DNA of 64,000 nucleotides from Eulemur rufifrons (taxonomy: Eukaryota; Chordata; Mammalia; Primates; Lemuridae): contig NC_091002.1 of NCBI RefSeq assembly GCF_041146395.1, positions 9,728,501 to 9,792,500 of the forward strand, given 5' to 3'. Within the stretch, counting starts at the first letter, position 1, and each line of letters starts with the position of its first letter. Shown here one piece after another: positions 53,199 through 64,000 of the stretch. The notes beneath the pieces were generated by a model, which saw nothing but the letters and a program-made list of their open reading frames with translations, did no database searches and was not told the DNA's origin. The translations under genes and the position numbers were made by a program.

Positions 53199-53512
53199 TT
53201 TTTTTTTTTTTTGAGACAGAGTCCCACTCTGTTGCCCGGGCTAGAGTGCTGTGGCATCAGGGTGGTGCAGAAGACAGTCTCCAGCCAGGGGCTCTCAGCA
53301 CCTGTCAGCCTGCTGCTGCCTGACAGTCCCTGCCCACTGACGTGCAGTGTTTGATCAAATGATGATACATAGGTCTGTAGTCCTAGCTACTTGGGAGGTT
53401 GAAGTGAGAGGAATGCATAAGCCTGGGAGTTTGTGGCTGCAGTGAGCTATGATCATGCCACTGTAATCCAGCCTCAGTGACAGATTGAGACCTTGTCTCT
53501 AAGAAAGAAAAC
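53199..53512. repeat. Chimeric Alu: minus-strand head, foreign 106-bp insert, plus-strand right arm
   Basis: 53199-53258 is the start of a minus-strand Alu (poly-T, gagacagagtcccactctgt, ggcatca). 53259-53364 is copied unique DNA. 53365-53512 is the right arm of a plus-strand Alu (tgtagtcctagctacttggg … agattgagaccttgtctcta). The two arms point in opposite directions. Confidence 0.9.
53259..53364 (+). repeat. Copy of unique sequence from 50182-50287 (templated insertion)
   Basis: 106 nt match the segment 3.08 kb to the left in the same orientation, with one difference (ggggctctcag here, ggggctcccag there). No poly-A and no repeat family explains it. Confidence 0.9.
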
Positions 53513-53802
53513 ATAAAATGATGGCCATTGTTTTAAAGTCTCTGTCTGATAATTCTATTAATAACATCTATGTCTTTGTGGCTCTCTTTATGTTATCATT
53601 TTGTTTCTACTTATCCTAGCTCATGATGTCTTGTTTCATTGTGCATATCTGGTTATATCTGACTATCTGTGGACATTGTACGTGAAAATTACTTGGGGTG
53701 TTGTGATACGTAGGATAATTAAATCTTCCGCTGGAGAAGACTGTCCATTTGCTTCTGCCAGTAGTTGTCTAGGGGAAGTACCAATCTGAGACCATCTTAA
53801 TT

Positions 53803-53930
53803 GACATTTGCTGGGCATGGTGACGTGCACCTATGATCCCAGCTACTCAGGAGGCTGAGGTGGGAGGATTGCTTGAGCCCAGGAGTTCAAGACCAGCAAG
53901 ACCCTGTCTAATAAATAAATAAATAAATAA
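53803..53930 (+). repeat. Alu-derived monomer with (AATA)n tail
   Basis: gctgggcatggtgacgtgca through aagaccctgtctaataaata, one arm only, with a five-unit AAAT microsatellite. Confidence 0.85.
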
Positions 53931-55134
53931 AGTAGTTCGTACCTATATCATGCATACTATAAATATAAGAATGCTAAAGAGGCCATATCAATCAATAGAC
54001 TTCAAGAGGTAGAGTATTAATTACCAAAGATAAAAGGACTACTCATAGTGGTAATTCACCACAAAGACATGTTATAACACATAACAGAGTGCAAAATAAA
54101 GCAAAAACAGAAAGAATGGAGAAACAAGACAATTCCACAATCGCAGTTGGAAATGTAAATTCTAGTTTCTAAGCAATTTATGAAATCAGATCCATAAAAA
54201 GAATCAATAAAGAGGTAGATGATCTAAACAACACTATCAACCACCCTGTCTAAAGATAAATATGCTGAGTAGAATAAGCAGTAATTAGCCTTCCTTTAAT
54301 AATAATTTATTTTATCTCCTTGGAACTTATAAGGATTTTTAAATAGTCAAGTGTTCCCAAAGACGTCGACCAAGGTAATTTGCACTGATAACTTTTTCCT
54401 TCTTGACAAACCTTTCTGAACATGGAGACTCATTCAAGACCATTCCATTGTCCTCAGCGTACCATCATATTATTCTTTCCTCTTAAACATTTTAAAATTT
54501 TCTACTTCCCAGCACCAAGGAGGTTGATGGGAAGCCCGGGTTCCCTTCAGAAATGTGTTTATAGCCAACCACAGTAGACAGGCAGAGGTATTATCATACA
54601 CATCTGAGTACAGGTGTTTTTTGAGAGCGCAAACACAAAACAGTGAAAAGCCGATATGGCCTGTGTCCCCATTTCATACACACAACAATGGACCCCTGGA
54701 GAGTCAAACTGTTTATTTCCCAACATCAAACAAAAAACACAGGCTTGCACCTTCTGCTTTTCCCAGAGAGGCTGTTTTGCTTTCAAGGCCCTGTGATGCT
54801 CTCCAGGGTTTTACATGTTTTGTAACATTTTTACTTTTCAGCAATTAACTGCAAGCTTCCGCCTGTCTCAAGAGGCTTATACAACCTTGCTCAACATAAG
54901 TGATTATCCTGTGATGACCTGCACAGCGCCTCTGCACACCCGGAGAGCCTCGGTCCTAAGGATGAAGTCAAGTCAGGAGCTCTGCCCAGCACCACCCCAG
55001 GTAACATGAAGTGCTGTCCTCAGCTACAGGGAGCTCAGTAAAAAGGAGGAGGTACAAGGTGCATCTACATGTGCCATGGGAGGATGCCAGGGACAGCTTA
55101 TTTTTCAAAAGGAAGAAAGAGAATAGCAAGCTGC
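53931..55134. other. NINL intron 1, unassigned
   Basis: AT-rich to about 54350, L1-like in character but not assigned; then unique-looking DNA. Confidence 0.35.
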
Positions 55135-55440
55135 AAAGCCATTATTTGTTCATTCAACAAGTATATCCTGAGCATCCACCATGTGCCTCACACCATTCTA
55201 GGCCTTTGGGATATTGTGACAAACAGATTAGGCAGAAATCTCTCTTTCCCTCATGGAGCTTACATTCTAGTGGTGGGAGGGGGATAAATAATAAATACAA
55301 TAAACATGCAAATTATATTTTGGATGGTGATAAGTAGTGTGGAGAAAAATAAAGCAGGAAGGGGTGGGAGGACGACTGTAACTTTCGATAGGGGGGACTA
55401 GGAAGGCCTCCTCAAGGTGACATTTTTATAAGCAAAAGGT
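55135..55440 (-). repeat. L2 LINE 3' segment, reversed
   Basis: ttcattcaacaagtatatcc, catggagcttacattctagt and gatggtgataagtagtgtgg follow the reversed L2 3' end. Confidence 0.7.
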
Positions 55441-56679
55441 GACATCCACTGGTGCCTACGTACGCCAGGCTTGCAGATGCAAAGGAAAGCCCTGGAAGGA
55501 TGCATCTTTCTCATCCTGAGGAGCTAAACAAGGTGCTTTCAGAACCAGCCAAGTGGCCTTGAATGATTTCAGGGGATCCCTGAACTTGAGTATTTCCCTG
55601 CCTGTTTTCTAAAGCCTAAAATTCCCTTAATGAGGGAAAAAAATTTATTTAATTCCATACTACCCAAAAGAAATACCGATGGTTTCACAGCAGCTAGCAC
55701 GCAGCGCTGCCCTGTCACCAGGAGGTCATGAAGCATGTGGCTGATGACGAATTCCACGAAGATACGGGGCCAATGAGTCAAAAGTACCTCCGAGAGACAA
55801 AGGCAGACAGAGATGGCACGAAAACTTCTCAGACTGCACCCGTCCAGACCCGGCTACCTTTGTGCAGGGCATGAAACAGCTGTTTAATGTACGGAGTATA
55901 CGTCCTGTGGCTGAAACACAGGCAATCTAGTACACTAACTTCATAAAGTTTACGCAAAATAATTTCACAGTGACTGAACACACCCTGGAGATTCACTAGC
56001 TGTGGCTGTGTCACGCTCAGTCTGTGCTGTCCCAGATTATCCCTGCTAAGGCGGGAGGGGGAGCTACGGAACAGGCTTTCTCAAACCAGGGTCTCCCATG
56101 TTCTCAGGGGTCAGGGGCCAGGGTTTTCTATATGAAGATAGATTTCTTTTTCCAACTGTAATCACCTGTCAACTGAGTTCTGCATCAAAAATTCAGTGCT
56201 GATTTGATTGGCATTTGAGTTTATGAATGAGTTAGCACCACACAGTTCTGTTTTAGTTTCATGGCTAAGAAGGAAAGACCAACGGCAAACTGAATTCATA
56301 AATCACATATTTGGGACACCATCAGGGCCCACCATGCAAAAGTTTTGCCATGGTTCAGAAAGAACACAAGTGGAAGAAATGAGCAATCACATGGCACGTG
56401 GTGGCAGAGGCTGGCAGTGGCAGAGACAGGCCAAATCCAAAGCACCAACACCCCAGCACATAGGACATGTTCATGGGCACTGGGGGTATTTCCTTCTGGC
56501 AGAAAACACTACTTATTACATTAATGCTGCTAATTTGAATTGTAATGGTTTTATAGTTTTATTGGTGTTTAAATTTTAACTATATGTTGACTGCATAGTT
56601 GTATATTAGATATGAGATCTATTCTACAAACTTGAGTATGTGAAAGATGGCAGGGTTTTTTTTTTAATTAAATTAAACC
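55441..56679. other. NINL intron 1, unassigned
   Basis: No exon match or named repeat. Confidence 0.35.
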
Positions 56680-56767
56680 TGGGGCAAAGGCAATATATGT
56701 AACCTAAACATTTGTATCCTCATAATATGCTGAAATAAAAAATTAACAAATCAAAAATCAAAAAAAT
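56680..56767 (+). mobile_element. Very short 5'-truncated lemur-type L1 insertion
   Basis: 88 bp: caaaggcaatatatgtaacc and an A-rich tail only, flanked by ATTAAACC (56672-56679 and 56768-56775). Confidence 0.85.
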
Positions 56768-56775
56768 ATTAAACC

Positions 56776-57969
56776 GGATTCTGGGCCCCCTTCCCAATGC
56801 TATGGCAGGAAAGCTGATCTCTGTTACTGTAATTCTGTGACCCTCCATCCAAGTTTTGCAAAGGTGGGAACATTTAGGGAAGCCTTGCTCATCTTCAATC
56901 TACTTGATTGCCACCATCCGTTCTTGGTCATCTTGCATGGCATTTTGATGCCTATGGTTTACTTTACCTTTAAATATTTTAGCATAGACAGATGTGTGGG
57001 ATAGTTACCTTAAGCTATAAACCAGATGTAAGCAATATCGTAACCAGGAAAAAAGACACGCTGGGCTGGCCAGCTTGGTTTCTAATCAGGCTGTCAGTTG
57101 GCTGCAGAATGTTAAAAAGGGACCCTCACTGGCAAAATTAAAATTTCCAAGACATATGTATTTATTTTACAGCCACTCCTCAGCCTTAGCGGATAAAAAT
57201 CAAGAGGCCAGTCAGTCCCTTAGTCTCTAAATATCCTGCATCCAGCCACTGGTTAGAGAATTTCTGGTTGCTTTGTGACAACTATAAAATAACCCAGCCT
57301 CAGGAATGTTATAGCCTCTTCCTGAAGTGAAACTTTCGTGCAAAGTGCTGGTGAGACTGGTGAAAAGATGACCTCCATGAAGGTCACAGAATAAGCTGCA
57401 TATACACTTTTTTCCCTGATTGCTATTAAATATTGATTAATCAATGTCCATGTAATTGACAGAAGTTGATCTGAGGATTCCTCTCACTATAACCAGCGAG
57501 CAAGGTTATGAAGAGGGGGAGTAACTAACCCTCACTCATTTCCGACTTCCTATGTGGCTAATATCCTCTAGCATAAGGAACCTAAAATTTGTAAATGATC
57601 AAATTGGCTTAGGTGAGTAGGCTGCTCATGAACCTGAAAGTCAGGTGGCCCTAATATATCTGTGCCAAGGTGGGCACGCTTAGTGCTACTGAGCCACGGC
57701 CTGGAGCCAGCACCCCGGGTGCTCCGTCAGTGGTTAACTCCTCACTCCACACTGCCGTCACTTCCCCAGCATCTTCAAGGGAATGGGCTCAAGATCTCTT
57801 CTTCTCCAGGAATCTACAGCCCCCTGTACCTTTCCGAGTCTTTGGGGACCTCTCTCAGGAAGTTTAATGGCCTCTTCCAAGGCATTTACTATCTCCTCTC
57901 CCCTAACATGACCCCTAAGGGAGCAGGATCTGAGGGCTCAAAGAAGTAAATAATAGCAGCAAAAACATC
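56776..57969. other. NINL intron 1, unassigned
   Basis: Contains a 95-codon open frame at 57662-57949 in unique-looking DNA, with no recognised domain. Otherwise nothing. Confidence 0.35.
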
Positions 57970-58048
57970 TTTCATGAATGAAGACATTCTCAGGTGAAGA
58001 AAATTTAAGAACAGTTGTCACCACCAAACTGCTCTAAAAGAAATGCTA
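57970..58048 (+). repeat. Old L1 (first piece, split by Alu)
   Basis: tcaggtgaagaaaatttaag … actgctctaaaagaaatgct is ORF1-side sequence of an old L1; it resumes at 58394. Confidence 0.65.
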
Positions 58049-58381
58049 GGCCAGGTGCAGTGGCTCATGCCTGTAATCCTAGCACTTTGGGAGGCCAAGG
58101 CAGGTGGTTTGCTTGAGGCCAAAAGTTTCATACCAGCCTAGGCAACATAGCAAGACCCTGTTTCCAAAAAAAAAAAGAAAAAAGAAAAAAAACTGTTTAA
58201 AAAAATTAGCTGGGTGTGGTGGCATGCGTCTGTAGTCCTAGCTACTCAGGAGGCTGAAGCAAGAGGATCACTTGAGCCCAACAGTTCGAAGTTACAGTTA
58301 CCTATGATCAGACCACTGCACTCCCACCTGGGTGACACAGCAAGACTCTATCTAAAAAAAAAGAAGAAGAAAAAGAAAGGG
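58049..58381 (+). repeat. Alu dimer inserted in old L1
   Basis: ggccaggtgcagtggctcat through ggtgacacagcaagactcta, with a long A-rich linker. Flanked by the perfect 12-bp duplication AAAGAAATGCTA (58037-58048 and 58382-58393). Confidence 0.95.
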
Positions 58382-58393
58382 AAAGAAATGCTA

Positions 58394-59270
58394 AACAAAG
58401 TTCTTCAGATGAAGAGAAACAATACCAGAGGGAAAACTGGAATTTCAGGAATAAAGGAAGAGCAATAGAAATGGCAAATAGCTACATAAATATAATAGAC
58501 TATTTTTCTCCTCTGAAGTTCTTTAAAACATGTATAACAGCTAAAAGCAAAATTTATAACACTATGTGAAACAATTTTCAATATACATAGATATAATACA
58601 CATAACAAATACAACATAATGGCAGGGGGATGGGTAAAGGAACCTGTATGGTGGTATGTTTCTATGTTCCACTTCAAGTGGCACAAAATTATTTCTAAGT
58701 AGACAGAGAAAAGTTAAATATGAATACTGTAATCCCTATAGTAGCCACTAAAATACAAAGATATATAGTCAGAACCTCAATAAATTGATTAAAATGGAAT
58801 ACTAAGAAACATTCAAGTAATCCCAGAAAGAGAAAAATAAAAACATAGGGAACAAAGAAAAAACGAGTAACAAAATCGATAGATCTATATCCAAACATAT
58901 TAATAGTTACATTAAATGCAAATGGTCTAAACACACCAATTAAAAGAGATGGACTATCAGATTGAATTTTTTTTAAAAAGACCCAAATATATGCTACCTA
59001 CAAGAAATCTACTTCAAATATAAGTAGAAGGATGAGGAAAATGTACCATACAAATAATTTTTTTTTAAGGTGGGGTGGCCACATTAATATGAGAAGAAAT
59101 AGACTATGGAGTTAAGAAAAGAGAAAGAGGGACATTAAGTAACGATTTTTAAAAGTTCATTCACCAAGAAGACATAACAATCCTAAATGTATATGCTCCT
59201 CACAACAAACAGACCGACAAAATACATGAAGCAAAAACTGACAGAACGGACTTCCCACTTCAGTTCTAAC
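58394..59270 (+). repeat. Old L1, ORF1-to-ORF2 region
   Basis: gttcttcagatgaagagaaa, aaatgcaaatggtctaaaca and atgctacctacaagaaatct are old L1 landmarks. No intact frame. Confidence 0.7.
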
Positions 59271-59575
59271 ATGTAAAGAGCTTGAAAGGTATCATTTCAG
59301 TCCTCCCCACAGTAACAATAACAAAAGAAGCTGAACAAAATAAAAATCAACAGCTTCTCTCAGATCCATAAGAGAATGAGGCCACAAGGCAAACTGTTAC
59401 CCTAAAAACTGGAGAGACAGGTAAATACAGAGAATCACAGCTTTACTGGAGCAGAAGCCTCCTGAGCCAGAAACTGGTAAAAACGCTTACATGATAATTG
59501 ACGATTGCTAGAAGCTGACTCGGGACAAGTATGAGAGTTTAAAATTCCCGAGGCTCAGTCTCAGGGAGGGGCAAG
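59271..59575. other. Unassigned DNA between repeats
   Basis: No feature recognised. Confidence 0.3.
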
Positions 59576-59589
59576 AAAAGACACACTTT

Positions 59590-59887
59590 TGGCAGGGTGC
59601 AGTGGCTCACACTTGTAATCCTAGCACTCTGGGAGGCTAAGGCAGGAGGATTACTTGACGTCAGGAGTTCGAGACCAGCCTGAGCAAGAACAAGAACCCC
59701 ACTGTCTACTGAAAATAGAAAAATTGGGCAGAGTGTGGTTGATGAGCACCTATAGTCCCAGCTACTTGGGAGGCTGAGGCAGAAGGATCCCTTGAGCCCA
59801 GGAGTTTGAGGTTGCAGTGAGCTACACTGCACTCTAGCCCATGGTGACAGAGTGAGATCCTGTCTCAAAAAAAAAAAAAAAAAAAAA
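59590..59887 (+). repeat. Alu dimer, strepsirrhine type
   Basis: ggcagggtgcagtggctcac, agcctgagcaagaacaagaa and a long A tail, flanked by aaaagacacacttt (59576-59589 and 59888-59901). Confidence 0.94.
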
Positions 59888-60329
59888 AAAAGACACACTT
59901 TCATAAGTTTTATCTCCAAGGGCCTCACCAGGTGTTCATGGTCAAGACTATAGAAAAAAATAAATCCCTCATGCTTTGGACAGGGGAAGAGAAAACATAA
60001 CCATTTTGAAATGCACCCAGGGAAATAGTAACCATTTTTTAAAAAGCCCAGAACATTTTGTTCTCCACAGCAAAGGCCTTCCCGCAAGGGAAACTATTTT
60101 ATCAGAGCCTTATCTGACCCAGGGAAAGGAAAATTTGATCACTGGAGCCTCCTCTAGCTTTCCTATCACATATAAGCAGGGTGGGTGGAGACTGCCCCCT
60201 ATGTGGGTGGACACCATCTAACCTGCCCCCACAGGGAGAGAACAAAAACAGAGAAAAGGCAATTGTGTCAATCTACCTGCTAGAGCTGGGACACTTTCTT
60301 CCTTTCCTGTCCTTGGACAACTCCAGGCC

Positions 60330-60640
60330 CTCCAGCCTTTGGACTCCAGGACTTACACCAGTGCTCCCCCACACCCCCAGTTCTCAGGCTTTTGACCTCA
60401 GACTGAAAGTTACACCACTGGCTTCCCTCCTTCTTCAGACTTGGCCTGAGCCACTCTACCAGCATCCCAGGGTCTCCACCCTGCAGACAGCCTGGACTTC
60501 TTAGCCTCCATAATCATGTGAGCCAATTCCCCTAATAAATCCCCTCTCATATATCTAGAGAGAGGGAGAGATATGTATCCTATCGGTTGTCTCTCTGGAG
60601 AACACTGACTAATATATCACTTAAGAAGGATTTTCTAGGA
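60330..60640 (+). repeat. Old interspersed repeat, family not assigned
   Basis: accagcatcccagggtctcc, taatcatgtgagccaattcc, cccctctcatatatctagag and tctctctggagaacactgac form a string that recurs in mammalian genomes. I cannot fix the family or the ends. Confidence 0.5.
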
Positions 60641-60999
60641 AAACCTAAAGAAAGCTGGGAAACAAAAATGGAAACTAGAGGAACCTGAAGCCTCTGACAT
60701 CTACAGCAAATATTAAACACAGCCTGACTCCTACGCAGAGAAACACAAAACCTCACACTAAAGATCTATTTATTTCAGGTCTTATAACCTAATAAACACA
60801 TCATGTCCAGCTTTCAATAAAAAATTACAAGATGTACTACAGGCAAGAAAAAAACACAGGTTTTTCTGTGGTTTGTCTGAGGAGACAAACCAAGTAGAAG
60901 AACCCAACCCAGATACGGCAAGGATTTTGCAATTATCAGACTGAGACTTTAATGATAACTATGATTAATATGCTAGAGGCTCTAATGGGAAAAAGTGAA

Positions 61000-62733
61000 C
61001 AACATACAAAAACAGATGGGTAATGGAAGCAAAGACATGCAAACTCTAAGAAAGACTCAAAACGAAATGCTAGAAACCAAAAACACTGTAACAGAAATGA
61101 AGACTGCCTCCAAGGGCCTCATCAGTAGGAGGAAAGAATCAGCAAGCTTGAAAATATATCGACAGAAACTTCCCAAACTGAAACCAAAGAGGAAAAACAA
61201 GGGGAGCTACGCAACAACTGTGAGACAACGACAAAAAAGGTGTTGCATGTGCATAATGGGAATCCTACAAGAAAAGAGAGGGAGAGAAGCAGAAGAAATA
61301 TTTGGAGCAATAAAGTAATTAATTTCCCTAAATGGATGACAGGTCCCAATCCACAGATCCAGGCAGCTCAGAGAACACTAAGCAGGATAATACAAAAAAA
61401 ACAAAAAAACAAAAAAAAAAAACCCACACTAGGCCTGTGCCGTAAGAAAAAACAAAATCTTACCTAAAGAGCAGCAAAATTGAGAATTAGAATTACATCA
61501 GACTTCTCAGAAACCATGAAACCAAGAAGAATGGAGAGAAATATTTGAAATGTTGAAAGAAAAAAACCACCAACCTATAATTCTGTTTCCAGAGGTATTA
61601 TTCTTCAAAAGTAAAGGAGAAATAAAGTCTTTCTCAGAAAAAAACTGAAGGGATGTGTTCCCAGTAGACCTGCCTTGCAAAAAATGTTAAAAGAAAAAAT
61701 TTTTCTTCAGAAAAAAAGGAAAATAATATATAGGTCAGAAACTCAGATCAACATAAAGGGAAAGCATTAGAGAAATAACTGAACGGAAAATAAAATCTTT
61801 TATTCTTCTTACCCTTAACTAATCTAATAGATAACTGTTCAAAATAATAATAGCAACAATGTTTTGGGTGAAGTGAAATGAATGACAGCAATGTTATAAG
61901 GAAAGGGAGGAACTGGGAAGACTCTCTTATGAGGTACCTGTACTATCCGTGAAGTGGGATAGTATATTTAAAAGTAACCTTAACTTAGCTATTAATGTAT
62001 ATTGCAAACTGTAGGGCAGCCATTAAATATTTTTTCTTTTAAATAAGAACTGATATGTTAAGAGAGGAGGGGAAATGGAATCACATATAATATTCAAAAC
62101 CAGCAAAGGCAGAAAAAGAGAATATAAAAAAGAAAGATAAAAATAACAAGTGCAATGAATAGAAAACAGTTACAAACACACTATACATTAGTCCAACTAT
62201 ATCAATAATTAGTTTCAATGTAAATGTTGTAAATATACCAATCAAAAGACAAAGACTGTCAGAGTGTATTAAAAAAAATAAGATACAACTGTATGTTTTT
62301 ACAAGAAACGCACTTTAATGACACACAAGTTAGGTTAGAAGTAAAGGGATAGAGAAAGATATACCATGCTAACACTAATCAAAAGAAAGCTGGGGTAGCT
62401 CTACTGATTTCATATGAAACAGTCTTCAGAACAAGAAAAATTATCAGGGACAAAGAGTAGCATTATATAATAACAAAGGGAATTCTTCAAGAAGATGTAA
62501 CAATCCTTGATGTTTATGCACTTAGCAATAAAGTGTCAAAATATGAAAGGCAGAATCTGATAGAACTGCAAGGAGAAACAGACACATCCACTATGATAGG
62601 GGTGGAGACATCAACATCCTCCTGTCAGTAATTCATACATCCAGCAGGCTGAAAATCATTATGGATACAGCTGAACTGACCAGAACCATCAAACAACTGG
62701 ATCTAATAAATGTTTATGGAGTATTTCATCAGA
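61000..62733 (+). repeat. Old L1 (ORF1-ORF2), interrupted by solo LTR
   Basis: gaaatgctagaaaccaaaaa, cactgtaacagaaatgaaga, the hinge region at 61600-61800 and attagtttcaatgtaaatgt lead into ORF2. It is broken by stops throughout and continues after the LTR at 63614. Confidence 0.8.
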
Positions 62734-62739
62734 ATTCAT

Positions 62740-63607
62740 TGCGGGGAGTTAGCTATGCTCCCTGCAAAGAGGTTTTTTCCTTCTGGTCGGGTCTCTCAGG
62801 CAGGGGTCGTCGCAACGGATGAAAAAATAGTAGGAAACAAATAAAATAATAATAATAATAATACACAGGGCCAAAGATATAGTTTATAAAGTAAAGGTTT
62901 ATGAAAACAGACAAAGGAGGAGTCCGGATGGATATATTTCTCCCGTGAAAATATATCAAAGACTGAAACTCCACACAGGTATTTTATAGGGTAGATACAG
63001 GCTCCCGTTGCCAAGGGCAATGGGATTTACATACTAACAGGCAGTTTGGTTTAGGGTCAAAGTCTTCGAAAAGGCTACTTCAAATTCTTTAACTCTATCT
63101 AAGGGAACAATGAGTTACAAACTCTTCTTAGGGCAAACTTCTAAGTTTTATGATAAGGTTATTACTTTAGCAAAAAACAGAGACATCTTGGCTCCAGTGA
63201 TTGTATTCTTGGAGACAGAGAGGATCTCAGAAGTCAACAAGAGCTGTGCCTTGTGTTAATTACTTTAACTGCATGGTTCTGTCTGGGCCTGGCTTGGGCA
63301 TTACCATATCTATTTGATCAGCTCTCACCTCCGGAGGTCTTTGCTGGTCAGCTCTGGCAACCTATGGCCCTAGGTGAAGCCTGTCTTGTCTTTCAAAACA
63401 GGTGAGAACCATAGGCCCAGTTTATAGCTGTCTCTTTGAAATGCAGCTGGTACTGACCAATGAGATGCCCTCCTGAGGCGAGGCAGCTTTTGAGCTAACA
63501 CATTTATTTTTTCTTTAAGGCCAAAGCCTTATTTGACTTCTGAAATCAAATCTTGTCTCCAAAAATACAGGGGGCATTTCTATAACTCAGTATTCTTAGG
63601 CTCAACA
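62740..63607 (-). mobile_element. Solo LTR of an endogenous retrovirus (copy 2), NINL-sense orientation
   Basis: 868 bp; on the minus strand it starts TGTTGAGCCTA and ends CTCCCCGCA. It is flanked by the perfect 6-bp duplication ATTCAT (62734-62739 and 63608-63613) inside an old L1. Promoter-like elements are readable: an inverted CCAAT box at 63457-63461 and TATA box CTATAAAAT at 62989-62981. An (AAT)n run sits at about 62846-62862. It is the same family as 14637-15511. No coding region remains. Confidence 0.87.
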
Positions 63608-63613
63608 ATTCAT

Positions 63614-64000
63614 CAATATTCACAGAATACAATAGCAGAGTACACATTCTTCTCAAGCTCACACAGAACATTCATCAAGATGTTCCACATTCTGGGCCAT
63701 AAAACGTATATCAACAAATTGAAAAGAATAGAAATCACACAACGTATGCTATCAGACCACAATGGAATTAAATTAGAAATCAATAAAAGAACTATACAGA
63801 AAAACCTACATACACTTGGAAATTAAACAACACCCTTCTCAATAATCCACTGGTCAAAGAAGACATCTCAAGGAAAAATTTAAAATATATTAAAGTGAAT
63901 GAAAATAAAAATGCAGTATACAATATCTGTGGGTTACAGCTAAAGTAGTTCTCAGAGAGAAATTTCTATCACTAAATGCTTATATTAGAAAAGAAGAAAG
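63614..64000 (+). repeat. Old L1 ORF2 (continuation)
   Basis: agtacacattcttctcaagc, acattctgggccataaaacg and atcagaccacaatggaatta are ORF2 endonuclease/linker sequence resuming after the LTR. It runs off the window. Confidence 0.85.

Noticed and set aside
59539..60087. 182-codon minus-strand open frame
   Set aside because: Its centre is the translated antisense of an Alu and its long Phe run is the poly-A tail; it is not a gene.
62753..63020. Minus-strand frames near the right edge as retroviral protein remnants
   Set aside because: They fall wholly inside a solo LTR, so they are U3/R/U5 sequence, not gag, pol or env.

Overview
The window is mammalian nuclear DNA, almost certainly from a strepsirrhine primate (lemur or galago lineage). 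The dimeric Alu elements have the strepsirrhine middle region ('gctcttgctcaggctggtc' on the poly-T side, 'gcctgaacaagagcgagac' on the sense side). The youngest L1 copies share a 3' end ('aaaggcaatatatgtaacct') that I associate with lemur L1. Older mammalian repeats (MIR, L2, L1M, MLT1-like, Tigger and hAT) fill much of the rest. Exact species cannot be read from the sequence.

One protein-coding gene is present: NINL (ninein-like protein, Nlp), on the minus strand. Twelve coding exons are visible, from the start codon at 39033 down to 2020. They join in frame to give the first 560 residues, about 40% of the roughly 1,380-residue human protein. The encoded part holds the N-terminal EF-hand region, a Ser/Thr-rich linker and the start of the long coiled coil. 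The remaining 3' exons lie beyond the left edge. The non-coding first exon and promoter lie beyond the right edge, so 39045-64000 is intron 1 or sequence upstream of it. All splice sites are GT-AG except the donor of the exon at 2688-2798, which is GC.

Layout: 1-13600 holds compact exons with short introns and a few MIR, L2 and Alu copies. 13600-20150 is a large intron with L1M, a solo LTR with a perfect 6-bp target-site duplication (TSD) and a Tigger-type element, then exon 5 and a hAT element. 20150-26040 holds two exons and a short CpG island. 26040-38850 is a long intron dominated by L1, including a 3.3-kb 5'-truncated lemur-type copy. 39045-64000 is repeat-rich: an MLT1-like LTR, a stack of nested transposons, several Alus, a second solo LTR of the same retroviral family inside an old L1, and scattered unassigned DNA. 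No tRNA, rRNA, snRNA or CRISPR was seen.

The most unusual structure is at 53259-53364: a 106-bp near-identical copy of unique sequence from 50182-50287, placed exactly between two Alu arms of opposite orientation. It looks like a templated insertion made during break repair. A smaller 21-bp patch of similar character sits inside the 3.3-kb L1.
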